From assembly GCA_900766825.1 (NCBI GenBank), contig CAAFWU010000048.1, positions 1 through 25,011 on the forward strand: a stretch of 25,011 nucleotides of DNA, read 5' to 3'. Each line of letters begins with the position of its first letter. The stretch's first letter is position 1. The notes below the pieces were generated by a model, which had not been told where the DNA came from, did not search any database, and saw only the letters and a program-made list of their open reading frames with translations. Source of the stretch: Bacteroidales bacterium. Its GTDB lineage: Bacteria > Bacteroidota > Bacteroidia > Bacteroidales > Marinilabiliaceae. Positions 16,836-24,992 of this stretch are shown here, piece by piece. The translations under genes were made by a program, and so were the position numbers.

Positions 16836-18542
16836 TCACTCTTCGATGTCGAATTCGTAGCCCACAAAGACCTCCTCTTGCACCATTAGGTCGTCTGGTA
16901 TGTCCAATCGCATGAATATCTGTTCCTTGTTCTTGGGACGGTAGTCGTCCAACCATCGGAATCCGTTGAGTTTCTGGTCCTTTTCGCCTATCAACTTGGG
17001 CGGGTTCATGTTGCCTGTGGGCGACACTCGCATCACAATGTTCGATATGCGGCGGTCCTTGAGCCAGATGCTCATGTTGCTGCTCTCGGCACGGTTGACA
17101 CCTATGGTGTTGGGACCATCTTTGGGGTAGTAGATGGTTTGTCCGTTGCCGTCTACATGAATAAGGTAGAGTTCGTTATGCTCAATGTAACCCGTGATGA
17201 GTTTGCCTTTCACCTGGTCGTAGGATACCGAGTCGGGTTCAACTTGCACAATGAAGGCGCCTTCTATGAGTTCCGACTTATAGAGTTTCTGCTCCTTGGT
17301 GTAGAGTTTTATAACGTTGGCTGTCATCTGGCTGCCTTGCGACCATACTATTGGCAACTCGTAGAGCGTGGCCACCGAGTCGCGAAAGTCGAAGACCAAC
17401 GAGTCGCATCGGGCCTGAAGGTCGCGCCTGTAGGCTTTTACCTGATGGTAGGCCTTGATGAGTCGGCTGGTGTCTGCCAAAGGCACCACACGAAATGTGT
17501 CGGCATGCATAAAGAGGGTGTCGCCTCCGTAGGTCTGTGTAACCAAAGCGCGGCGTGTGGCCATGGCCTCCTGAGTCTGCTCGTTGTAGAACCCGTAGTC
17601 GCCCATGAGCACCATTTGGTCGGTTGAGTCGGCCAACTCCATTTGCTGCCACACCGTGCCCAATCCTTTGCGTCGCTCGTAGAGTATGGTGGCTCCGCGG
17701 AGCGAACTGTGGTTCTTAGGTGTGTATATCTGGTTGTTTTTTAGTAGCTTGGCCACATCGGCACGGGTGTCGTACCATCCGTTTTCGCTTGTTATGAGTG
17801 TTGAGTCGGAGTTCATTAAAATCTCCGTGGGACCCAAAATTCTCACCACCTCTGTGTGGGTGTTGAAGGACGTGGTGTCCGTTAGCATTCGGTAGCGAGG
17901 CGATGTGCCCACCACGCTGTCTTTGAAGAAGACCTCGTTGGTCATGGGGTAGTAGACGCCGCGTTTCGATGTCAGCACATTCTCGTGGTTCACCACCCGT
18001 CCGCCATTGTAGAAGTAGGCTTCGTCCCGAACATTGTCGTAGTCCAAGTGCTCGGTGTAGAGCCACGTGTCGCCCTTGTTGGCCCTCACGTTCTCGCGCA
18101 CTTTAACCAAATTTTGGTTGCCAAGATACGTCAGTTTGTTGCCATAGAGGTGCACCGAGTCGTTCTGGATCACGTGTATGTTGCCGTAGGCAATGACCAC
18201 GTTGGAGTCGTTGTACATATAGGCACTGTCGCAAATAAGCTTTGTGTTGCGGTGCGACAGATGCACATCGCCATTGAGCGACTGCGTGTTTTTGCCAATC
18301 TTATCGTCGTGGCGAAGGTAGTCCGCACGGTCGATCTTGACCCTGATGATTTGCTGGGCCACTGCTGTGCTCGCAGGCCAAATCAGAGTCACCACCAGAG
18401 TCGCCAGCATGACCAAATGCCACACCATCAGATTCTTAGGCCTCCGCTGAGCCTCACCGTGTGTGCCCCGTGCATCAGCCCATAGGTTACCTAATGAGGT
18501 TCTGAACATTAGTTTGTTAGGCATTGTTAGCTTTTGCTTCAT
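16836..18542 (-). CDS. OstA-like (LptA/LptD N-terminal-like) outer-membrane biogenesis protein
   Basis: The ATG at 18542 (568 aa) is chosen because it falls 11 nt past the SurA-like stop; an ATG at 18596 would overlap that gene by 43 nt. A long N-region precedes the signal peptide core (about 39-62, ending STAVAQ). The body is built of repeated OstA-type beta-jellyroll strands with alternating residues (SLNGDVHLSHRNTKLICDSA, YGNIHVIQNDSVHLYGN). In characterised bacteria such folds carry lipopolysaccharide across the periplasm (LptA, LptC, N-terminus of LptD). The single-protein size of almost 570 aa is typical of the Bacteroidota OstA-like family, whose precise function is not defined. It is the last gene of an apparent operon with two periplasmic foldases, consistent with outer-membrane assembly. 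Confidence 0.88.
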   Translation of the reverse strand: MKQKLTMPNKLMFRTSLGNLWADARGTHGEAQRRPKNLMVWHLVMLATLVVTLIWPASTAVAQQIIRVKIDRADYLRHDDKIGKNTQSLNGDVHLSHRNTKLICDSAYMYNDSNVVIAYGNIHVIQNDSVHLYGNKLTYLGNQNLVKVRENVRANKGDTWLYTEHLDYDNVRDEAYFYNGGRVVNHENVLTSKRGVYYPMTNEVFFKDSVVGTSPRYRMLTDTTSFNTHTEVVRILGPTEILMNSDSTLITSENGWYDTRADVAKLLKNNQIYTPKNHSSLRGATILYERRKGLGTVWQQMELADSTDQMVLMGDYGFYNEQTQEAMATRRALVTQTYGGDTLFMHADTFRVVPLADTSRLIKAYHQVKAYRRDLQARCDSLVFDFRDSVATLYELPIVWSQGSQMTANVIKLYTKEQKLYKSELIEGAFIVQVEPDSVSYDQVKGKLITGYIEHNELYLIHVDGNGQTIYYPKDGPNTIGVNRAESSNMSIWLKDRRISNIVMRVSPTGNMNPPKLIGEKDQKLNGFRWLDDYRPKNKEQIFMRLDIPDDLMVQEEVFVGYEFDIEE

Positions 18543-18553
18543 GAGCCTATTCC

Positions 18554-19930
18554 CTATTCGCCCCAACCTGGGTACTGGAATTCGCAGTTGAACCAACCAT
18601 CCGATATCTTAATGTAGAGCTCCTTCTGGTGCTGACGAATCCAGTTGTCTAATGTCTGCTGCCTCTTTTTGTTTTCCACAATGCCTTTGAGCATATCGTA
18701 GTCGTCGGTTATGTTGGCGTAGTGGGGTTCGTGGCGTTTGCAGAGCTTGACAATGCGTACGGTCTCCTTATCCTTGGCGGGGTCTATCATGGTGAAGGGT
18801 TTCGAGAACTCGCCCACCTTAAGTCCCTGAATGGCCTTGGCAATCTCGGGGGGCAACTGGCTGAGCTGGAACTTCATGGTCCCGTCCTGCTGGTTGATCA
18901 TGGAGCCACCATTTGAGCGGCTGTCTTTGTCCATCGAGAACTGCATGGCGGCCTGCTCAAAGGTTATCTTGCCTTGGTTGAGCATGACGCTCACGGTGTC
19001 CAAAAAGTTGGTAGCCTTGCGTTTGCTCTCGGCACTCACCTTGGGCTTGAGCAAAATGTGGCGGCAGTTGATGCGGTCGCCCTTGCGATCTATGAACTGT
19101 ATGATGTGGTAGCCAAACTCGGTCTCCACAATCTTTGACACTTTGCCCTTCTCGTGCATGTTGAAGGCCACAGCCGAGAACTCGGGCACAAAGCCCGATT
19201 TGGAGTACCAACCCAGGTCGCCGCCACGTGTGGCTGAGCCAGGGTCCTCGGAGTAGAGAACGGCCAAGGTGGCAAAGTCTCGACCCTCGGCCACCTGCTT
19301 CTGAAAGTCGCGCAACCGCTCCTTGATGCGGTCTATCTCGGATTGCTCAATGGCGGGGTAGAGCACAATTTGCTGGATCTCGTACTGCGCTGGTACATAG
19401 GGCAGGCTGTCTTTGCTCATGCTGTTGAAGGATTCGCGAACATCTTGTGGGGTTACCTTGACGTCGCTGGTTATGTTCGACTGCATGCGCTGCGTAATCA
19501 TCTGGGTGCGAACGGCTTCCATCTGGTCGCGACGTATCTGACCCAGAGGTTTGCCAAAGTACTCCTCGAGTTTGTCCTGACCTCCCACCTGCTGAATGAA
19601 GTAGTTCATTCGCTGGTCCACTTGGCTCATGACCTCAGAGTCTTTGACCTCCACACTGTCTATCTTGGCCTGGTTGACCATGAGTTTCTGAATGAGCAAC
19701 TGCTCGAAAATGTGGCACTTGATGTCGCCATCGAAGTTTATGCCCTCAATTTTGGCCTGACCATACTGGTACTCGATGTCGGACGTCAGTACGGCATCGT
19801 CGCCCACAGTGGCCACAACCTCGTCGATGAGCATCTTGCTCTGTGCGCTGCTCTCGGCGGGGACCATAAGTAATGTATTGGCTATGAGTGCTGCGCCCAC
19901 CATCAGGCGCAAGGCTTTTGTTGCTGTCAT
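18554..19930 (-). CDS. SurA-like periplasmic peptidyl-prolyl isomerase (two parvulin domains)
   Basis: The 458-aa product has a signal peptide (ending ESSAQ, about residue 30) and a SurA N-terminal chaperone region starting IDEVVATVGDDAVLTSDIE. Two parvulin-type PPIase domains follow, at about 182-282 (ending EFGYHIIQFIDRKGD) and 287-397 (starting CRHILLKPKVS). Length and order match E. coli SurA, which chaperones outer-membrane proteins to the BAM complex. The start overlaps the upstream lipoprotein stop by four bases (ATGA), a sign of translational coupling, and the OstA-like gene follows after 11 nt. Which parvulin domain is active cannot be judged by eye. Confidence 0.93.
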   Translation of the reverse strand: MTATKALRLMVGAALIANTLLMVPAESSAQSKMLIDEVVATVGDDAVLTSDIEYQYGQAKIEGINFDGDIKCHIFEQLLIQKLMVNQAKIDSVEVKDSEVMSQVDQRMNYFIQQVGGQDKLEEYFGKPLGQIRRDQMEAVRTQMITQRMQSNITSDVKVTPQDVRESFNSMSKDSLPYVPAQYEIQQIVLYPAIEQSEIDRIKERLRDFQKQVAEGRDFATLAVLYSEDPGSATRGGDLGWYSKSGFVPEFSAVAFNMHEKGKVSKIVETEFGYHIIQFIDRKGDRINCRHILLKPKVSAESKRKATNFLDTVSVMLNQGKITFEQAAMQFSMDKDSRSNGGSMINQQDGTMKFQLSQLPPEIAKAIQGLKVGEFSKPFTMIDPAKDKETVRIVKLCKRHEPHYANITDDYDMLKGIVENKKRQQTLDNWIRQHQKELYIKISDGWFNCEFQYPGWGE

Positions 19931-20838
19931 TTGTCGTGATACTTGATAATGTTGTCTTTGATGGCCTGATCGTAGATCTCCTTATTGGCCGAAGACAAAA
20001 ACTCGAGCTTGCGTTTGCCAAGCAAAATATTGTAGATGTCTTTGTTGACGTATTCAATTGGTGCCACTGCGCCCTCGCGATAGGCATCCGTCACGCGAAG
20101 GATGTAGACGTTGAGGCTGTCGCTAACCTGTATCACCTTGTTGGCCATGAGTTCCCTAACGTCCGAGCTAACCGAGTTGGCTGGGAAGAACTTAAGAACC
20201 GATGGCAAGGCTATCCAGTTGTCGGTCGAAATCTTGTAGTTGCTGGAATTCTTGTAGAGATATTGCTCCACCGCAAGCGACGACTCCTCTTTGTTGGATG
20301 TGAGGCTCTTGACAAAACCCTTGATGTCGGGTGACGTGTTGGGAATAACAGCGTAGACGCCCTTGATAAGGGGCATGTGGAGTATGAAGTTGCGTTTGTT
20401 AGCGTTATAGTAGTCCACCACTTGCTGCTCGGTGATGTCTGGCTTAAACTTCTGCTCTATAAGCTTATTCTGATAAGTCTCTATGATGAGCGATGAGCGG
20501 TACTCCTCAACAGCCCTCTCTATATCCTCGGTCTCCGATGCCAAGTAGAACTCTGCCTTCTGCAGCAGCACCTGACGGCGTGTCCATGCGCTTATGAACT
20601 CGTTGGCAAAGACTGCGCTATCCTCGGGCGTGTTGGCCACAGGCGTGCGCGCAATCAGTTCGGCCATGGTCAGTTTGGCGTTGCCCACCTCAGCCACCAC
20701 ATGCTCCACAGGCGACTCGGTGCCACAAGCCGTGAGCCCCGCCAATGTAAGGAGTAATGAGAGTGGCAAGATCACACCCATAAGTCTGTGACCCTGACCC
20801 ACAATATTGTATAAGAGCGAATGCTGTTGAGCGTTCAT
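19927..20838 (-). CDS. SurA-N/PpiC-like foldase lipoprotein
   Basis: The 303-aa product has a lipobox LTAC with the lipidated cysteine at residue 38 (or residue 19 if translation starts at the ATG at 20781). It then reads VVAEVGNAKLTMAELIART and contains helical regions like the SurA/PpiC N-terminal chaperone domain. The part where a parvulin domain would be (about 150-270) shows a region starting PLIKGVYAVIPN but no clear catalytic motifs, so it may act only as a chaperone. It is expected to be membrane-anchored in the periplasm. It is first in an operon with the SurA-like and OstA-like genes, overlapping the former by four bases. A possible promoter lies about 100 nt upstream. Confidence 0.85.
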   Translation of the reverse strand: MNAQQHSLLYNIVGQGHRLMGVILPLSLLLTLAGLTACGTESPVEHVVAEVGNAKLTMAELIARTPVANTPEDSAVFANEFISAWTRRQVLLQKAEFYLASETEDIERAVEEYRSSLIIETYQNKLIEQKFKPDITEQQVVDYYNANKRNFILHMPLIKGVYAVIPNTSPDIKGFVKSLTSNKEESSLAVEQYLYKNSSNYKISTDNWIALPSVLKFFPANSVSSDVRELMANKVIQVSDSLNVYILRVTDAYREGAVAPIEYVNKDIYNILLGKRKLEFLSSANKEIYDQAIKDNIIKYHDK

Positions 20839-20938
20839 CTGAGTTTCATGAAATAAGAAGTGCTGCGCCCCCTATGGAGCCTATGTTTGCAGTTGCAGAA
20901 CCCTTTGGGTTAAAAAAAGCACTCTGCTGCAAACAATG

Positions 20939-20971
20939 CAAAAGTAATCAAAAAAAACTCGCATAACGCAA
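20939..20971 (-). promoter_or_regulatory. Bacteroidota-type promoter for the foldase/OstA operon
   Basis: On the minus strand TACTTTTG (20939-20946) matches the -7 consensus TAnnTTTG exactly. A TTG (20969-20971) lies 22 nt further upstream, slightly beyond the usual spacing. The -7 element is 100 nt before the ATG at 20838, leaving a leader with no recognised element. Confidence 0.35.
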
Positions 20972-21071
20972 CCTTGGGCTAACATAGTGATATTGCCAAT
21001 GTCTGTTTTATTCCTCAGCCCCCAAATTATGTTCCTCTTCTTTCGCCTCTCGCTCCCCCCACAACCACCAA

Positions 21072-21104
21072 GCCCTTGCAAGCCAAAAAAGAACTTGCAA
21101 GGGC
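21072..21104 (-). terminator. Strong hairpin after recQ
   Basis: GCCCTTGCAAG at 21072-21082 and its exact complement at 21094-21104 form an 11-bp stem 31 nt past the recQ stop. The T run is in the loop rather than after the stem, so it is an imperfect intrinsic terminator. Confidence 0.55.
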
Positions 21105-21135
21105 CCGATGTCTATTGCCAATTAGGAACCAACAC

Positions 21136-23307
21136 TTAGTTACCCTTTTCCGAAACAAATTTTATGCGAACCAAACGAAGCATCTCCTCGGGGTACTCCT
21201 CGTCGTCCGAGAACTCCTTCATGGCCAACTTTACAGAATCGTCCTTAACCTCCTGAAAGTAGGCCCATACGTCGTCCACAAGGTCGGGGTCGTACTGGTC
21301 GTCCAAATAATAGTCCACCTTAAGCTTGGTGCCTGAGTAGACCAACGACTCCATCTCTTTTATCAACTCGGGCATGCTCAGTCGGATGCTCTCGGCCAAA
21401 ATGTCCAGAGGCGTCTTGCGGTCCACACCTTGTATTATGGCCAACTTGTTCTTCGACTTGCTGCCCATGGTCTTGATAACCGTGTTTTGTGGTCGCTCTA
21501 TCTCGTTCTCTTCCACATATTTGGCCAAATAGTCCACAAAAGGCTGCCCAAACTTATGCGCCTTGCCCTCGCCTACGCCTGGTATGTTGCGCAACTCGTC
21601 CATGTTGATGGGGTAGAAGGTGGCCATGGCCTCCAAGGCGGGGTCCGAGAAAATTACGTGGGGTGCCAACTTAAGCTTGTCGCCCATCTTGGAGCGTATG
21701 TCGCGCAGGTTGCTCAAGGCCACCTCGTCCAAGGCAGCTGTGCCACCCGTGACCGAGGCTTCGTCGTCGTCGGCATCAGAAAAGTCGCGGTCCAAACAGA
21801 ACATTATGCGATCCGTTGTCTTGTCCAAATCCTTGGCTTTGGGACCAATGCGGAGCATGCCGTAGCTCTCAATGTCTTTGGTTATGTAGTTGGCCACCAA
21901 GCTCTGGCGAAGCACCGATGTCCAATAGCGTCGGTCGTGGTCTTTGCCCATGCCAAAGAGTTCGTGGCCTATGTGACCAGCCTTTTTTATCTGGTCGGTG
22001 GCCACGCCCATAAGGAAGTCCGTTATGTACTCCGACTTATACTCACCCTGCAAGTCCCCAATGGTCTCAATGAGCAGCTCCACGGCGTTGCGGGCATCGA
22101 AGCGCTCCTTGGGTGTCAGGCAGTTGTCGCAGCATCCGCAGTTGGGCACATCGTAGCTCTCGCCAAAATAGGTAAGCAAGGTCTTGCGCCTGCATTCGTT
22201 GCTCTCGGCATAGGCCACCGTCTCGGCAATAAGCTGACGACCAATCTCTTGCTCGGCCAAGGGCTTGCCTTGCATAAACTTCTCGAGCTTCTGTATGTCC
22301 TTGCGGCTGTAGAAGGCAATGCATCGACCCTCGCCGCCGTCGCGACCTGCACGACCTGTCTCTTGATAGTATCCCTCCAGACTCTTGGGAATGTCGTAGT
22401 GGAAAACAAAGCGTACGTCTGGTTTGTCAATGCCCATGCCAAAGGCTATGGTGGCGCAAACTACGTCGACCTTCTGCATCAGGAATTTGTCCTGATTGTC
22501 GGCGCGCGTTTGGGCATCGAGGCCAGCATGATATGGCACGGCACGCAGTCCGTTGATGCAGAGCACTTCGGACAACTCCTCGGCCTTTTTGCGACTGAGG
22601 CAATAGACAATGGCACTCTTGCCAGGGTTGTTCTTTAGGATGTTTATGATGTCCTTTGTGGCATTCTGCTTTGGGCGGACCTCATAGTAAAGGTTGGGTC
22701 GGTTGAACGATGATTTGAAGACGTGGGCATTGTCTATGCCGAGGCTCTTGAGAATGTCGTGTTGCACCTTGGGGGGCGCTGTGGCCGTGAGGGCAATGAT
22801 GGGAGCCCGCCCAATCTGCTCAACCATGGGGCGTATGCGTCGGTACTCGGGGCGAAAGTCATGCCCCCACTCCGATATGCAGTGGGCTTCGTCGATGGCA
22901 TAGAAGGAGACCTTGACACCCTTGAGCCACTGAACGTTCTCGTCCTTGGTGAGCGACTCTGGGGCCACATAGAGCATCTTGGTCACGCCGCTCATCACGT
23001 CGCGTTTCACATCGTTTATGGTGGCTCGGCTTAGCGACGAGTTGAGGAAGTGGGCCACGCCATCGTTCTCTGAGTAGCCTCGGATGGTGTCCACCTGATT
23101 TTTCATGAGCGCAATGAGGGGCGAAATAATGATGGCCACACCGTCGAGCAGCAGTGCGGGGAGCTGGTAGCATAGCGATTTGCCGCCGCCCGTGGGCATA
23201 AGCACAAAGGCATCGCCGCCAGCCATAAGAGTCTCAATTATCTCCTTTTGATTTCCCTTGAATGTGTCGAAGCCAAAATAGCGCTTCAACTGCTTATGTA
23301 AGTCCAT
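21136..23307 (-). CDS. recQ: ATP-dependent DNA helicase RecQ
   Basis: The 723-aa product has the full RecQ architecture. Motif 0 is FKGNQKEII (Q20). Walker A is MPTGGGKS (37-44). DEAH is at 139-142, followed by CISEWGHDFRPEY. Motif VI is QETGRAGRDGG (about 315-325). A zinc-binding RQC region has C372, C390, C393 and C396. An HRDC domain follows at about 560-630, and then a further about 90 residues with a helical, acidic tail. RecQ unwinds DNA 3'-5' in recombination and fork repair. The length is normal for Bacteroidales, where a C-terminal extension past HRDC is common. A short hairpin and possible promoter lie in the leader. Confidence 0.97.
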   Translation of the reverse strand: MDLHKQLKRYFGFDTFKGNQKEIIETLMAGGDAFVLMPTGGGKSLCYQLPALLLDGVAIIISPLIALMKNQVDTIRGYSENDGVAHFLNSSLSRATINDVKRDVMSGVTKMLYVAPESLTKDENVQWLKGVKVSFYAIDEAHCISEWGHDFRPEYRRIRPMVEQIGRAPIIALTATAPPKVQHDILKSLGIDNAHVFKSSFNRPNLYYEVRPKQNATKDIINILKNNPGKSAIVYCLSRKKAEELSEVLCINGLRAVPYHAGLDAQTRADNQDKFLMQKVDVVCATIAFGMGIDKPDVRFVFHYDIPKSLEGYYQETGRAGRDGGEGRCIAFYSRKDIQKLEKFMQGKPLAEQEIGRQLIAETVAYAESNECRRKTLLTYFGESYDVPNCGCCDNCLTPKERFDARNAVELLIETIGDLQGEYKSEYITDFLMGVATDQIKKAGHIGHELFGMGKDHDRRYWTSVLRQSLVANYITKDIESYGMLRIGPKAKDLDKTTDRIMFCLDRDFSDADDDEASVTGGTAALDEVALSNLRDIRSKMGDKLKLAPHVIFSDPALEAMATFYPINMDELRNIPGVGEGKAHKFGQPFVDYLAKYVEENEIERPQNTVIKTMGSKSKNKLAIIQGVDRKTPLDILAESIRLSMPELIKEMESLVYSGTKLKVDYYLDDQYDPDLVDDVWAYFQEVKDDSVKLAMKEFSDDEEYPEEMLRLVRIKFVSEKGN

Positions 23308-23326
23308 TGCACTATGAATTTTAGCT

Positions 23327-23365
23327 CTATGCCCTCGTCCGTTTGGGAAAAGTGTGCGGGCATAG
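23327..23365 (-). promoter_or_regulatory. Hairpin in the recQ leader
   Basis: CTATGCCC (23327-23334) and GGGCATAG (23358-23365) form a perfect 8-bp stem with a 23-nt loop, ending 19 nt before the recQ start codon. It could affect translation or mRNA stability; no known riboswitch is recognised. Confidence 0.35.
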
Positions 23366-23383
23366 GCCAGAGAGGTTATGAAG

Positions 23384-23413
23384 CAAAGTTTTTAATCAAT
23401 TATGCAACACCAA
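23384..23413 (-). promoter_or_regulatory. Possible recQ promoter
   Basis: On the minus strand TTG (23411-23413) is followed after 19 nt by AAACTTTG (23384-23391), one base off the Bacteroidota -7 consensus. The predicted transcript would include the leader hairpin. Confidence 0.3.
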
Positions 23414-23611
23414 TATATTCCAAAAACAAGGCAAGGGACCGTGTTGGTTTATAGGGTCCTGCTGTTCAAGAAGACGTGCATATTTGCTTTCTTTTGTTCT
23501 TTCGTTTTCACTAATATATGAAAAAAGTCTTAAAGTGCAAAAATTATTATGTCAGAGTGTGGCGTTTTGGGGGTGAAAGGTTAATAAAAGTGGTGTCCTA
23601 TTTTTCTCTCG

Positions 23612-23677
23612 TTCCAACCCTGCGTTGGAATTTTCCAATTTCCCAATTGGAATGCAGATGGAAATGTTGGAATTCCA
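23612..23677. repeat. Three consecutive TTCCAA/TTGGAA palindromes
   Basis: Three perfect hairpins follow one another. TTCCAAC/GTTGGAA is at 23612-23618 and 23624-23630 with a 5-nt loop. TTCCAATT/AATTGGAA is at 23633-23640 and 23645-23652 with a 4-nt loop. TGGAATTCCA at 23668-23677 is self-complementary. A further ATTCCAATT lies at 23719-23727. All share one core and lie in non-coding DNA, like a short REP-type element or clustered binding sites. Confidence 0.6.
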
Positions 23678-23760
23678 TGATTTTCTTAAACTTACTTCTT
23701 TTGTAAAATAGGCTACTTATTCCAATTTAGGCCTTTCTCCCTACCGATATTCCCAACAAT

Positions 23761-23812
23761 CAACGCCCCCTTACCCCCAAATAAAATTTGATAGTAGGGT
23801 AGGGAGGCGTTG
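23761..23812 (-). terminator. Large hairpin after the 289-aa gene
   Basis: A 16-bp stem (arms 23761-23776 and 23797-23812, with one mismatch and one G-U pair) encloses a 20-nt A+T-rich loop. It starts 11 nt past the stop codon at 23824. No T run follows on the minus strand, so it may stabilise the 3' end as much as terminate. Confidence 0.55.
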
Positions 23813-23823
23813 GCGCTTGTATC

Positions 23824-24693
23824 TCAGTCCCCATCCACGTCAGAGCTTATGCCGCCCCAGTCGTAGTCCACATTGGTGTTGGTCTTGTTGTTTGGAGAAT
23901 AGATGTCTATGTCGAGCACCTCCTTCGCCACAGAGGCAAATAGAGCCACGTCGTTGCGTATCTTGTCCGAGGCAATGGCAGAAGTGTCAATGCCCAATTG
24001 TTTAACCATGTGTGCCACATCGCGCAAGCGTTCCTTTACAACATCCTCGTTAACATCCTTGCTATCTAAAATTGATATTTTGGAGTCTTGCAAAGTCGCA
24101 GTCGCCTTCCAACTCATAAAAGCTTCTTGCAGATTCAAATAATCTCGGATCTCAATGAGACCCATCATGGGGCTAATGGCATAGTAGAACCCCGATGAGC
24201 AGAATTTTTTGCTTATTGCCTCATCAAAATACTTCCTATCCTTCAGCACCTCTGCAATCTTCCCCAATCGCCCATCTGCAACAGTGGACACCAAGCCCAA
24301 GCGTTGCCCAAGCAGGTCTATGCCGTACCCAATAATCTCAATTTTGGCAGGGAAATTGTTTTGCCCACCCTCGAAGCGGTATACTTCGTAGGCTGCCCCC
24401 TGAGGCTGAGTGCCAGAACGAAGTCGAACTCTGTGAGTATATTCGCCCTCACTCACAAACTTGCCTATGGCATTGGCAAAGTCAGGAGTCATCTGCCCAA
24501 TTGCCAGTATCAAATCAACATCGTTCGCAGTGCCGACTTGCCCAATATTCTGAATAATAGCTTCGTGGTAACGCGTGCCGCCAACAATGTTAAATGCCTC
24601 GGCATAAGAACCAAAGGCCTTTTTAAACTCAGGATTGTTGGCGCAGAATAGGTTGGTGCAGAATCTTTTTATCGATTTTAGAATGCTTGACAT
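23824..24693 (-). CDS. Hypothetical protein of unknown family next to tRNA genes
   Basis: I do not recognise this 289-aa protein. It has no signal peptide or membrane segment and should be cytoplasmic. The first 40 residues are basic and aromatic (SILKSIKRFCTNLFCANNPE). The middle alternates helix-like and strand-like segments (NDVDLILAIGQMTPDFANAIGK, then AKIEIIGYGIDLLGQ). The C-terminus is acidic and probably disordered (YDWGGISSDVDGD). An even amino-acid composition, sustained open frame and a hairpin right after the stop support a real gene. It stands alone between the tRNA-Thr terminator and recQ. No mobility gene accompanies it, but its isolated, family-less state beside tRNA genes is compatible with an acquired gene. 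Confidence 0.7.
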   Translation of the reverse strand: MSSILKSIKRFCTNLFCANNPEFKKAFGSYAEAFNIVGGTRYHEAIIQNIGQVGTANDVDLILAIGQMTPDFANAIGKFVSEGEYTHRVRLRSGTQPQGAAYEVYRFEGGQNNFPAKIEIIGYGIDLLGQRLGLVSTVADGRLGKIAEVLKDRKYFDEAISKKFCSSGFYYAISPMMGLIEIRDYLNLQEAFMSWKATATLQDSKISILDSKDVNEDVVKERLRDVAHMVKQLGIDTSAIASDKIRNDVALFASVAKEVLDIDIYSPNNKTNTNVDYDWGGISSDVDGD

Positions 24694-24852
24694 ATTCTTT
24701 TTATGGGTGGGGCTTGTTTTGTTAATAGTGCAAGTTAACGTAGAATTATATATGTCCTACTCCTCGCCCATCTATTGACTCAAATTGGGGGACGAGAGGT
24801 GTGCGAATTCTATTAAAAATGTGAGATTTCGGAGGTAATAATGTATATGCAC

Positions 24853-24888
24853 AAAAAAAAAGTCGCAGTTCTAAAAAAGAACCACGAC
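24853..24888 (-). terminator. Rho-independent terminator of the tRNA transcript
   Basis: GTCGCAGTTCT (24862-24872) and AGAACCACGAC (24878-24888) form an 11-bp stem including two G-U pairs, with a 5-nt loop. On the minus strand nine T residues follow directly (24853-24861). It lies 12 nt past the tRNA-Thr 3' end. Confidence 0.9.
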
Positions 24889-24900
24889 CTAAAGCAAGTG

Positions 24901-24972
<72 letters not shown>

Positions 24973-24992
24973 AATCCCATTAAAAGAGTGAG

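Larger units (their letters stand above)
23308..23823. other. 516-nt stretch without a convincing gene
   Basis: I see no credible coding sequence here. From low to high coordinates it holds the recQ leader hairpin and possible promoter (23327-23413), about 200 nt of plain A+T-rich sequence, a cluster of TTCCAA/TTGGAA palindromes (23612-23677, with one more copy of the motif at 23719-23727), and the large hairpin closing the 289-aa gene (23761-23812). Confidence 0.6.

Noticed and set aside
21430..22638. Plus-strand open frame of about 400 codons opposite recQ
   Set aside because: Antisense shadow of an unmistakable helicase gene.
23518..23706. 62-codon plus-strand frame in the recQ-upstream gap
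   Set aside because: It runs through the palindrome cluster, its composition is that of translated repeat DNA, and no start signal or family supports it.
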